In this document: piece by piece, positions 10,312-19,479 of the stretch
Position numbering within the stretch: the stretch's first letter is position 1
How the letters are laid out: the number at the start of each line of letters is the position of its first letter
Notes under the pieces: model-generated
Told to the model about the DNA's origin: nothing
The model's input: the letters and a program-made list of their open reading frames with translations, nothing else
Databases searched by the model: none
Source of the DNA: Setophaga petechia
Taxonomy: Eukaryota > Chordata > Aves > Passeriformes > Parulidae
NCBI GenBank assembly: GCA_024362935.1
Contig: JANCRA010000039.1
Span: 6,511,040-6,575,039, forward strand
Direction of reading: 5' to 3'
Length of the DNA: 64,000 nucleotides
Position numbers and translations under genes: made by a program

Positions 10312-11669
10312 TGTCATGGTTTGACACTGACACAATGCCAGTGCCTCCATGAGAATTCCCTCTCCCTGGCATCTGCTGTGAGATGGCACCCAGGAATAAG
10401 CAAAACAGGCTCCTGCTTAGGGAAAAAAAAGAAAAAAAACTTTATTAACTAAAACTACAAAAACTAAACCATAAAGGAAAGAAAATAAACACAAGGAAAA
10501 TGAAAACTATACAGAAACACTCCACCACTTCCTCCTCCCACCAAATTTCCAATACATTTACATTTCCCACAAATATTCACACTCGGTCTGACACCACCCT
10601 TTAGATAATCAAATCTTCAACTCATCAAGAAGCAGACGAAGTCCTTTTCTCGTACCATGAACTTCTTGTCACAATCAGCAGCCGCCCGGGAAAAAGTCTT
10701 TTGCTGCTATCATGTGATTCCTTCCTTCCTTCCATGCAAAGAGATGCTCTCACCATCCCTTGCATGGGACAGAAGTGTGCCTCAGGGCAGATCTTTGGAC
10801 CTTTTAAGGATGCCTTGTCTCATTCCAAGCAGAGCACAGTCTCATCTCCGGGACCTTTGTCCCCCCCATTTTCTTCACAAAACACCCCCTGGGGCCGAGG
10901 GGTCTCAACACTGAACTCTCTCAGCTCTGAGTCTTTCGCTTCCCCCCTGAAATGCAGTCTCTGTATCACCAGGAGTCAGTTCATGGTTTTTTTACAACGA
11001 GAAAAAAGCGTTCAGGAAAAAAACCCACTCCATCTTTCCTCCCATTCCTTCAACATCTTTCTCTTTGCCAGGCCTCTCACTGGTCTATTTCTTCCTTTAT
11101 CCTCCACTCTTATTCTTCTCTAGGAAAGGGAGATGTTCTTGTAAAGTTTTCATTGTCCACAAAAGGGTTAAAAGTTCTCCTGAGCAGCCGGGCTGCCCAC
11201 TGCCTCCTTCCCCCCCCTTTTCCTCCTTCTCAGCCGTGCTGCCTGCCGCCGGGACATGATATCAGGTTTCAAGGTAACTCAGTCCGGCAGGCACAGCAGC
11301 CTGCGTTTTCTCTCCGTCTCCAAAAAGATGATGGGGGGCAAAATGGGGGTAAACAGGTCTTTCGGGGCCCCCCCACCCTTCCACCTGGGTCCGGCCTACC
11401 GATAAAATGGGCCGCGTGGCTTCTCCCCTCCCCCAGCTCAGCAACAGCTGAGCCGGGGGAGAAGCAGCTCTGTCCCGCCGGAAATTCGAAAGGACCGAGG
11501 GAGGAAACTCCCTGCTCTTTTAACCCCTTGGATTTTTTGTGGTCTCAGAGGCGTATCCAAATGTCTCACTGGCCAAAACAGATGCCCATCTTAAAATCCG
11601 GACAGCCATTGGTTACCACAACATAAAACAATATATCCCAGATGTCCCATTTCCGATCAAACCACGACA
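10312..11669 (-). mobile_element. Solo LTR (1358 bp) with perfect 5-bp target duplication
   Basis: The plus-strand ends are tgtcatggtttga at 10312-10324 and tcaaaccacgaca at 11657-11669: 13-bp terminal inverted repeats with one mismatch. They are flanked by the direct repeat ataag at 10307-10311 and 11670-11674. The only well-placed poly(A) hexamer is AATAAA on the minus strand near 10446, so the element reads leftward. The 5-bp duplication suits ERVL or ERV1 integration and not ERVK (6 bp). At 1.36 kb it is long for an LTR. No gag, pol or env remains, so it is a solo LTR left by LTR-LTR recombination. Confidence 0.85.
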
Positions 11670-12244
11670 ATAAGTTAGACCTGCTGTCACAAATTTTCAT
11701 TATCATGTCTTCGTTGCAAATCTCCTATAACTACTCCAATAGAAAAAGGCTTTAGAAGTAAAAGCCAGTGCAAGGCTGTACCTTATGTGAGCCCCACGCA
11801 AGTCACATCAAAGTCACTGGTTCACTCTGTCCTTCCCTTGTCCACTGCATCTACCATTGTGTTCTCTGGATCTCCGAGCCTAAAGGTAGGCACAATTCCA
11901 CAGAGGGGTTGGAAGAGGCATAGGTAGCAGCACAGGCAGCTCTTCTGAACTTTAATCCTTACGACTGCCACTGTGAGTTCAGTTGGTAGGACAGTGACAG
12001 CCATGCTTCTTTTAACAGCCTGTACGATGCATCCACTAGCCCAGTGCTCTGTGACTTTGTTCTTTCCCTCTTTTAAGTGGTCACACCTCTACTCACCTGG
12101 AGGCTAATAGCTATCTACTTCTTGCACACATCACTGGGGTGGCAGCGAAGGGCTCCGGTGCGCTGCTCCTGCCACAAGACACTTGGGCTGGGCACTTACG
12201 TTCCCTACGTTAGGTAGCCCCATATTCTGCGTCTCTTGTCATCT
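11670..12244. other. No recognisable gene; right target duplication at 11670-11674
   Basis: Non-coding spacer between the solo LTR and the first satellite-like sequence. Confidence 0.45.
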
Positions 12245-12575
12245 GAATTATTACAGAAAGCTTTTTGGTTATTTCTTGCACAGAGAAAATGTGCCAGTAC
12301 AACAAACTTGCCCAGAGTGAACCCCTGAAACTGGTGGAAACCTGTACTTGATCCACATTCAAGGGGCAGTCCTCCCTCCTATACAACATGCAAAACGCCG
12401 TAAAATGCTGATGCTTTCTCCACGGTCCTTCTCAGCTCAAAATGCTGGCACACACATTACAGCCTCACATAGACAAAGGATCCCAAAAAATGGCACAGTG
12501 CAATGCATGCAACAGACGTTGAAAAGTGGCAAAGCTCTATGCCTCCGCTGAGCTTCAGTTCTGAGCAGATGACAG
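12245..12575 (-). repeat. Left arm of a diverged inverted repeat, with decayed satellite at its outer end
   Basis: 12256-12310 ('agctttttggttatttcttg', then 'cacagagaaaatgtgccag') resembles the satellite monomer as it reads on the plus strand right of 25.6 kb. 12340-12575 is an imperfect reverse complement of 12830-13060: for example 'cacattcaaggggcagtcctc' against 'gaggagtgctccttgaatgtg', and 'agctcaaaatgctggcac' against 'gtgcgctagttctttgagct'. The centre of symmetry is near 12,705. Confidence 0.7.
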
Positions 12576-12829
12576 GAGAAGAATGAAGAGGCAGAGCAGA
12601 GGGCTTATGTGAGGGGTGAACCGAATGACAGAAGTCCAGCAGCAGCAGCACCTTATACACAATCAGTCAGCTGTGAATACCCTTGCACTGCAAAACATCA
12701 TCACAAAACGTGCAGATAAGCATTTTTGTACATCCTCAGCACTGCGGACTTCTGCCAAACACAAGGTGTCCTTAAAGTCGTCCTTCTCCAAGAGAGTTTC
12801 AAACAGCACACAACACATGGTGCCTCTGT

Positions 12830-13165
12830 TATCTGCACAGGACTGAAGCTCAGCAAGGGTATTCAGTTTTGTTGCTTTTCAACGTCTGTGCTACACACAT
12901 GCACTCTGACACCCTTTGGGATTTTTGTCTTTGTAAGGCTGTAATGGGTGCGCTAGTTCTTTGAGCTGAAAAGGAGCAGGCAAAGAGCACAGTGATCTGA
13001 CAGCTGTTTGAAGGCTGTAAAGGAAAGAGGAGTGCTCCTTGAATGTGCTGCATTTACAAGTTTCAACGAGAGGTAAGCACCGTGTAAACCTGTTGTCTTG
13101 GCATATTTTCTTCTTGCGGGACATAGTTGGAAATCTTTCTGCCAAGATTCAGATGACAAGAGACA
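12830..13165 (+). repeat. Right arm of the diverged inverted repeat
   Basis: Mirror partner of 12245-12575. Its outer end (13095-13165: 'ttcttcttgcgggacatag', then 'ccaagattcagatgacaag') is satellite in the opposite orientation to the left arm's outer end. Satellite and spacer are therefore both part of the palindrome, with a loop of about 250 bp. Confidence 0.7.
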
Positions 13166-13450
13166 CAGAATACTGGGCTATGAAGTGCTGAGAAGGTAAG
13201 TGCCTGGCCTGAGCATCTTTTGACAAAAGCAGTGCACCGAAGTGTATCGCTGCCACCGCAGAGATCTGTGCAAGACCCTGCTGCCTCTTCAACTCCAGGA
13301 GACAGAGAGCATGGCAGCTTCCAAGAGGTGAAGGATGAAGCCAGAAAGCAGGCTTGTGTGTGGAGCATTCAACCTGCCAGAGGATGGTGGGTGCCACTCG
13401 TCTGCCTGTAAAATTCACATTAGCATTCATATGGAAGGAGTTCCTGGGCA
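13090..13450 (+). repeat. Highly diverged long satellite monomer
   Basis: In order it shows 'ttgcgggacatag', 'atgacaagagac', 'agtgcaccgaag', 'tccaggagacagagagcatgg', 'cagcttccaagaggtgaa' and 'gcattca'. This is the same order as the long monomers right of 14.34 kb, but with heavy substitution. It is the outermost recognisable member of the family on this side. Confidence 0.65.
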
Positions 13451-13984
13451 ACTTTCCTGTTCTTCTACCTAGTCCTCTTCCAGCCCTCCATGGAAACCCT
13501 TGTGCTTCTCTTTAGGTTCTGAGATGCAGAGAACTTTGTGTCAGCTGCAGCAGAGTAGTACAGTGTGCACCGGGGTGTTGGATGTCATTTATGTGGTGCA
13601 AGGTTGCAGCCCATGGCTGGCTTTCATTTCCACAGCCCATTGTAATGGGAGCAGCTGCTGGAAGATGTCAGGAGACCTGTGAGAGTGAAAAATGGGACAG
13701 CACATCTGAGAAGGAGAGTGCCAAGCAGCAGAGTGTTGTGTGCTCTGGCAAAGCTCTTCAGAGAAAGAATGCCTTGCACTGTGCAGAAACCTGCAACAAC
13801 AAATGTTTAAGGAAGTGCTTTTCTCTAGGTTTAGAGATGAGGTCCTACGGCTGCCTGTTACATTTTCAAGAAGCAAGAGCATATGCAGCTGACTGTGCTT
13901 GGGAATGAGCAGCTGCTGGTTTTTTGCAATTCCCTTTACTGTGCACAAAAACCTGGTGCTCTGCTGCATCATTCTTTGTCTTCT
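13451..13984. other. No gene; possible further decayed satellite
   Basis: Scattered resemblance to the satellite (for example 'gagatgcagagaac' and 'gtgtgcaccggg' near 13520-13575) is too weak to align by eye. Open frames here carry no domain. Confidence 0.35.
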
Positions 13985-14105
13985 GTGTCTGCACAGACGT
14001 GAAGCTCAGTGAGGGTATTCATCTTTGCCACTTTTTAGAGTCTGTGCTACATCTACATACTGTGACATCTCTTGGGACCTTTTGCCATTTCTCAGCCATC
14101 AGTAA
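13985..14105 (+). repeat. Third copy of the inverted-repeat spacer
   Basis: 'gtgaagctcagtgagggtattca', 'gtctgtgctacat' and 'cttgggaccttttg' align with 12843-12925 ('ctgaagctcagcaagggtatt', 'gtctgtgctacacac', 'cctttgggatttttg') in the same orientation. The spacer of the palindrome is therefore itself a repeated unit. Confidence 0.7.
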
Positions 14106-14340
14106 AATCATAAGTTGCCTCCAGTAGTTCTGACACACCTGCATGTAATCTTTCCCATAGGAATTCCCTGTCTCTCTGGAGCTGCTGTGGACAGAGTGAC
14201 AGATGAGGGAATTCTGCAAAAACCAGATTTTTTCTCTCTGATTTTGTCTTGCGGACTATTTTGCTGTCTTCTGAGGGGCTTGTGTTTGAGGGCACAGGGC
14301 AAGTTGATGCTGATCTGGCTGGGAGAGTCACTGCTTCTCC
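14106..14340. other. Unique-looking junction before the satellite array
   Basis: Not alignable by eye to the satellite or to the copies of the spacer repeat. The array begins at the 'tttggacaactttcttttgc' at 14341. Confidence 0.4.
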
Positions 14341-16011
14341 TTTGGACAACTTTCTTTTGCTTCCTGCTAAATACTCTGCAGACCTCCATGCAACTTCTAG
14401 AACACAGCGAGATATGTTTTCTGCACTGGCACAGTTTCTCCTTGCGAGACATAGTGGAAAAGCCTTTTGCTAAGATGTAGGCGACAAGAGAAGCTAAAGA
14501 CGAAGATACGGAGCTCCCCGCAGCTAAGCGCCGGTCCCAAGCTTCTTTCAGCAGAAGCAGCTCTCTGGAGTGCACCGCGACCGGCACCATGCTCGGCCAC
14601 CGGCAAAATGCTTTTCAACCGGCACAGCGCCCTTCGCTCGAAGAAGCCCTTTCTTCGCCTCCAGGAGACAGAGAGAGTGGCAGCTTCCGAAACGCGAAGA
14701 ACCTATCTGCACAACAGTGGGATTGTATGTGCAGCTTGCAAACTTATAGAAAACACTACCTTACAACTCTCCCTCCTTTTCCATTCACCTTAACATGAGA
14801 ATGGAAGTGTAATAAGTAGCAATATGTTTGTTCATTAACTAAAATAATGGCTGAACAATTCTTACAATATAAAAGCTAAATAGTTAAAACTGCTTGGCAC
14901 TGTAACAACAGCCGACTTGGCAAGAGTTGCTTAGCTTGCAGAAACGTATAATGCTTAGAATTGCTTAGCTTGCAGAAAATGTATAGTGCTTTTGGAAACA
15001 TATGGTTATGGTTATGTCCTATAAGGGAAAGTCCACCCAGCGAACAAAGCGGAGCCCCCCCTGCTCTCCTTCAAGACCACCAGAATAGGATACGTCATCC
15101 CGAGAGGAGAAGAAATAAAAGAGCAGCCCCAGAAAGGGGGGTGCAGACTTTTGAGAGCAGAGTTCTCTCAGTCCCCCCAGCGCAGAACATTTGCTTGCCA
15201 CTGCTTGCTTTATAATCGAAGAAATTCTGATTAGAAAAAAAAATTTATATGGTAAGATTCTACTTTATAACAGAAGGAGTTTTGGACAACTTTCTTTGCT
15301 CCCAGCTAAACACTCGGCAGACCTCGGTGCAAATTCTAGAACACGATCGGATGTGTTTTCTGTACTGGCACAGTTTCTCCTTGCGAGACATAGTGGAAAA
15401 GCTATTTGCTAACACGTAGCCGACAAGAGACGCTAAAGACGAAGATACAGAGCTCCCTGCAGCTAAGTGCCGGTCCCAAGCATCTTTCAGCAGAAGCAGC
15501 GCTCCGGAGTGCACCGCAATTGAAACAATGCTCTCAGACTGGCAAAATGCTTTTTGACCAGCACAGTGCCCTTCGCTCAAAGAAGCCATTTCTTCGCCTT
15601 CAGGAGACAGAGAGAGTGGCAGCTTCCGAAACTCAAAGAACGTATCTGCACAACAGTGGGATTGTGTGTGCAGCTTGCAAACTTATACAAAGCAGTACCT
15701 CACAACTCTCCTGCTTTTTCCATTCACATTAACATTTGAATGGAAGGAGTTTTGGACAATTTTCTTTTGCTTCATGCAAAACACTCTGCAGACCTACATG
15801 CAAATTCTAGAACATGATGGGAAATGTTTTCTGCACTGGCTCAGTTTCTCCTTGTGAGACATAGTGGAAAAGATATTGCTAAGATGTAGGCGACAAGAGA
15901 CGCTAAAGACGAAGATACAGAGCTCCCCGTAGCTAAGCGGCGGTCCCAAGTGTCTTTCACCAGAAGCCGTTCTCCAGCGTGCACCGTGACTGGCACAATT
16001 CTCTGTGACCG
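14341..16011 (+). repeat. Long satellite monomers, left block
   Basis: Monomers of about 467 bp counted from one 'ttttggacaactttc' to the next (14341, 15280, 15746 once the inserted LTR is removed). Each monomer carries in order 'ctctgcagacct', 'ttctagaacac', 'gtactggcacagtttctcc', 'gcgagacatagtgg', 'taggcgacaagag', then a GC- and CpG-rich module of about 180 bp ('ctaaagacgaagatac' through 'ggagacagagagagtggcagc'), then 'gggattgt.tgtgcagcttgc' and 'ccattcaccttaacat'. Plus is used here as the reference orientation of the family. The array is interrupted by the LTR at 14808-15272 and cut by the provirus at 16012. Confidence 0.9.
14808..15272 (+). mobile_element. Solo LTR (465 bp) inserted in a satellite monomer, 4-bp target duplication
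   Basis: Satellite runs into the element at 'aatggaag' and resumes exactly at 'gaaggagttttggac', so gaag is duplicated at 14804-14807 and 15273-15276. The element starts TGTAATAAG and ends TTATAACA. AATAAA occurs at 15114-15119 and a TATA-like 'tataaaa' near 14868. A 4-bp duplication is typical of gammaretrovirus-like ERV1 integration. It is a solo LTR; removing it restores an uninterrupted monomer, so insertion followed formation of the satellite. Confidence 0.88.
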
Positions 16012-16723
16012 TGTATTAATCCAGGTTTAGAGTAAATTTGGGGAAGAATCCCCCAAACGAGCTCCGGTGGGAAAAAACTGATCCAATCGATCCCTCACCC
16101 TCCCCAACTGGTCTGGGAGGAAAGGAAAAAAATACCTCCTTGGAGAGAGGTGGAAAAATCCTGTTTATTAAAAAATAAAACTAAAACAATATCAAACAAT
16201 GAGACCCCTTGACCACTCTAAAAGAGATAAAAATCTGAGAAAACCCTGTCCCCATGTTGCAGCTCACTCAGTCTCTGATCAGTCCCTCTGGTGCTGGAAT
16301 TGTCGCAGGCCAGAAATGTGAGCTGCCAATGCTCCCCTGGGTGTTCAGTTCAGAGCAGTCTTCACGAGGTCCAAAGAAAAGGAAAAAAAAACCACAGTCC
16401 AGGGAAATTCTTTGCCTCAGCTAGCTAACACTAACTAAAAAGCAAAAGATGAGCTCTGTCCGCCGTCTATCTGCAGACAACGACAGTCCAGGAGGAGGAA
16501 TGTGGGGGAGGAGGGCAGTGTCTGCCGGATGGGGGATGATGCTCCCAGGTTTTCGAGTTCAGGCCGCTCCTGAACCGCGCGATCCCGGCCGTCCTCCCCT
16601 CCTGCCACTTGCTGCTGCCGCTCCCCCTCTTCCTCCTTCCCTCTCTGCAGTAAGTCTTAAAAGTGCAAAACTTACTATTCAGCATGAACAGAACAAGACG
16701 ACTGGGGATAAAAGCATCATACA
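16012..16723 (-). mobile_element. 3' LTR of the ERVL-like provirus (712 bp)
   Basis: On the minus strand it begins TGTATGATGC and ends TTAATACA, so the terminal inverted repeat is TGTAT/ATACA. Poly(A) hexamers (AATAAA-like, plus-strand 'ctgtttattaaaaaataaaac') lie near 16163-16180. A GC-rich section at 16560-16640 would be in the U3/promoter half. Just outside the U3 end, 16739-16754 reads ggggataagggatgga on the minus strand, a plausible polypurine tract. Confidence 0.8.
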
Positions 16724-16885
16724 GCCAACCTAGAAAATTCCATCCCTTATCCCCATATCATCTGCTTATTACTAAAACCAATATAAATTCTAACTCTATA
16801 GACACATACATTATACCTCCATTATACAGCTATACACAGACAATGGTAATAGCATTCAGCAAACAGTGATATTTACACATAGGTT

Positions 16886-17735
16886 TTATCCAACAATCAG
16901 ATCTCCCTGAGGTACACATCGTATTCTTCCATCTTTTTGCATTATCCACCATGTGCAACCTGGTCCCTGAGCAAAAACAACCCCACGAATGGGTTTGTCT
17001 GTATTCGGGGCAGAATTGATCCACACAGCCTTCCCTAACGAACCTCTGACATGTACCACTGGGACTTTGTCTCCATCTACTCTATGCAAAGGCTCAGCTT
17101 GGGCAGGGCCCACTCAGTTAGTAGAGCCTTGGGTGTTAACTAACCAGGTGGCTTTTGCCTGATGCTGCTCTCATTTTTTGAAAGTTCCCCCACCTAATGC
17201 TTTCAATGTGGTTTTTAACAGTCCGCTGTACCTCTCCACTTTGCCTGCAGCTGGTGCATGGTAGGGAATATGGTACACCCACTCAATGCCATGTTCCTTA
17301 GCCCAGGTGTTGATAAGGCTGTTCTTGAAATGAGTCCCATGGTCTGACTCAATCCTCTCAGGGGTACCATGTCTCCACAGAACTTGCTTTTGAAGGCCCA
17401 GGATGGTGTTCCGGGCCGTAGCATGAAGCATAGGGTAGGTTTCCAACCATCCAGTGGGGACTTCCACCATGGTCAGCATGTAGCGCTTGCCGTGGAGTGT
17501 CTGGGGCAGGGTGATGTAGTCAATCTGCCACGCCTCCCCACACTTGTACTTGGACCACTGCCCACCATGCCACAGGGGCTTCACTCGCTTGGCCTGCTTG
17601 ATGGCAGCACATATCTCACAGTCATGGATAACCTGAGAAATACTGTCCATGGTTAAATCCACCCCTCGGTCTCGTGCCCACTTATGGGTGGCATCCCTGT
17701 CCTGAGGCATCATGGGCCCATTGAGCTAGGAACAA
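16886..17735 (-). pseudogene. pol: Integrase (pol C-terminal part), ERVL-like, broken
   Basis: The main open segment (17713-17171, 180 residues) holds a retroviral integrase core. The zinc-domain cysteines are in DCEICAAI (residues 32 and 35). The catalytic triad is D65 (WQIDYI), D124 (IESDHGTHF) and E160 (AAGKVERYSG), giving the canonical DD(35)E spacing. The C-terminal domain continues in the same frame at 17113-16886 and ends in a VPQGDL motif. Two in-frame stops (at 17171 and just upstream of 17113) separate core and tail. A frameshift near 17,700 falls in the N-terminal zinc domain, disrupting the second histidine region. The style matches class III ERVL integrases. Only about 160 bp separate its end from the LTR, so there is no env and no dUTPase. 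Non-functional. Confidence 0.88.
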
Positions 17736-18640
17736 CTCTCCTTTATGTTGCCAATCTAAGTCTATCTTTGACACCTCTATTTTTGCAGCCTGGTCTAGTT
17801 GCTCATTGTTTTGGTGCTCCTCATTAGCTCTACTCTTGGGGACATGGGCATCCACATGGCGGACCTTCAAAGGCAGTTTCCCTACCCTGGTAGCAATGTC
17901 TTTCCACTCTTCAGTAGCCTAAATTGGTTTTCCTCTATGCTGCAATTTAGCCTCTTTCCACCTCTCCAGCCATCCCCACAGAGCATTGGCTACCATCCAT
18001 GAATCAGTATAAAGGTAGAGCTTTGGCCACTTCTCTCTTTCAGCAACGTCCAGGACCAGTTGAACGGCTTTGAGTTCAGCAAGTTGGCTTGATCCATCTT
18101 CTCCTTCAGTGGTCTCTGCCACCTGTCGTGTGGGGTTCCATACCGCTGCTTTCCACTTCCGGTTCATTCCCACAATGTGGCAAGAACCATCAGTAAAGAC
18201 AGCGTATTGTGTATCTTCTGCTGGCAGTTGGTTTTATGGTGGAGCTTCTTCAACCCGTGTCACTTCTTGTTCCCCTTCATCAGCGAGCCCAAAGTTTTCA
18301 CCTTCCGGCCAGTTTGAAATTATTTCCAGAATCCCAGGGCGATTCAGTTTTCCAATACGGGCGCGCTGTGTGATAACAGCAATCCATTGGCTCCATGTAG
18401 CACTGGTGGCATGGTGCATAGAGGGAACTTTTGCTTTGAACATCCATCCCAGTACTGGTAGTCGAGCTGCCAGGAGGAGTTGTGCTTCAGTCCCTATTAC
18501 CTCAGAGGCAGCCTGGACTCCTTCATAGGCAGCTAAGATTTTTTTCTCTGTTAGAGTGTAGTTGGCTTCAGACCCTCTGTAACTTCGACTCCAAAATCCT
18601 AGTGGTCGGCCTCGACTCTCCTCAGGCACCTTCTGCCAAA
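17736..18640 (-). pseudogene. pol: RT connection and RNase H domain, ERVL-like, broken
   Basis: Read leftward, the connection region (18629-18234) contains 'LGFWSRSYRGSE' and 'LTEKKILAAYEG', typical of the segment between reverse transcriptase and RNase H. The RNase H domain follows, with the first catalytic aspartate in FTDGS (about 18,190-18,205), the glutamate in QLAELKAV, the second aspartate in YTDSWMVANAL and the last in LDQAAK (about 17,780). In-frame stops at 18234 and 17919 interrupt it. All four catalytic acidic positions are still readable despite the breaks, so the decay looks moderate. Confidence 0.85.
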
Positions 18641-19479
18641 GGCTTCAGGACAAGCCATGGTTCCCAGCTGCAGAGTAGAGCACGTTCTTCACCTCTGGTC
18701 CTGTCCTGACTGGGCCAAGGGCTACTGCATGAGCAATCTCCTGCTTGATCTGTGCAAAGGCATGTTGCTGCTCAGGGCCCCAGTGGAAGGTGTTCTTCTT
18801 ATGGGTGACCAGACAGAGAGGGTTCACGATCTGACTGTATACGGGAATATGCATCATCCAAAAACCTATGGCACCTAGGAACGCTTGTGTTTCTTGCTGG
18901 AAGGTGGAGACATTGCTGTGATTTTGTTGATGACATTGGTGGGAATCTGACGCCATCCGTCTTGCCACTTCACTCCCAGAAACTGGATCTCTTGAGCAGG
19001 TCCCTTGACTTTGCTCTTCTTGATGGCGAAGCCAGCTTTTAGGAGAATCTGGATGATTTTCTGCCCTTTCTCAAACAACTCTGCTGCTGTCTTCCCCCAC
19101 AGAATGATGTCATCAATATATTGCAGATGTTCTGGAGCCTCACCCTTTTCCAGTGCATCCTGGATCAGTCCATGGCAGACGGTGGGGCTCTGCTTCCACC
19201 ACTGGGGCAGTCGGTTCCAGGTGTACTGCACGCCTCTCCAGGTGAAAGCAAACTGAGGCCTGCATTCTGCTGCCAGAGGAATGGAGGAAAATTCATTGGC
19301 AATATCTATAGTGGCGTACCACCTTGCAGACTTGGACTCCAGCTCGTACTGGAGTTCCAGCATGTGCAGCACAGCAGCGCTCAATGGTGGAGTCACTTCA
19401 ATCAATGCACGATAGTTCACTGTCAGTCTCCATTCTCCTTCAGGTTTACGCACAGGCCAAATGGGGCGGTTGAAGTGTG
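18641..19479 (-). pseudogene. pol: Reverse transcriptase, 5'-truncated and broken, ERVL-like
   Basis: The open segment 19453-18875 contains RT motif A with its aspartate (ATIDIANEF, residue 50 of the segment) and the YIDD active-site box (residues 112-115). The motif B box normally written LPQG reads LPQWW here, so its conserved glycine is lost. A frameshift near 18,880-18,968 moves the thumb region into another frame (18968-18645), which ends in a stop. The upstream limit 'NRPIWPVRKPEG' lies near the start of the RT domain, so the finger subdomain and everything before it is missing. An old copy that cannot make enzyme. Confidence 0.88.

Larger units (their letters stand above)
16012..19479 (-). 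mobile_element. 5'-truncated ERVL-like provirus inserted in satellite
   Basis: The element consists of a 3' LTR (16012-16723), a short untranslated stretch with a purine-rich tract, and a pol relic reading right to left: integrase, RNase H, reverse transcriptase. It breaks off inside the N-terminal part of reverse transcriptase at about 19479, where satellite resumes ('gtgggattgtgtgtgcagct'). gag, protease, the 5' LTR and any primer-binding site are missing. Roughly 100 bp of satellite monomer is also missing across the insertion, so a deletion has removed the provirus 5' half with adjoining satellite. Because one end is lost no target duplication can be checked. Confidence 0.88.

Noticed and set aside
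10701..11626. Overlapping open frames of 85-224 codons at 10.7-11.6 kb
   Set aside because: They sit wholly inside the solo LTR (10312-11669) and read against its orientation. Composition is proline- and serine-rich with no domain.
13582..15740. Open frames of 100-160 codons near 13.6-15.7 kb as possible genes
   Set aside because: They lie in decayed or intact satellite, run on both strands at once, and recur in the next monomers with the same peptide, so they reflect the repeat.
16886..19479. Active retroviral pol
   Set aside because: Two frameshifts, several in-frame stops, loss of the motif B glycine, and absence of gag, protease and the 5' LTR make it non-functional.
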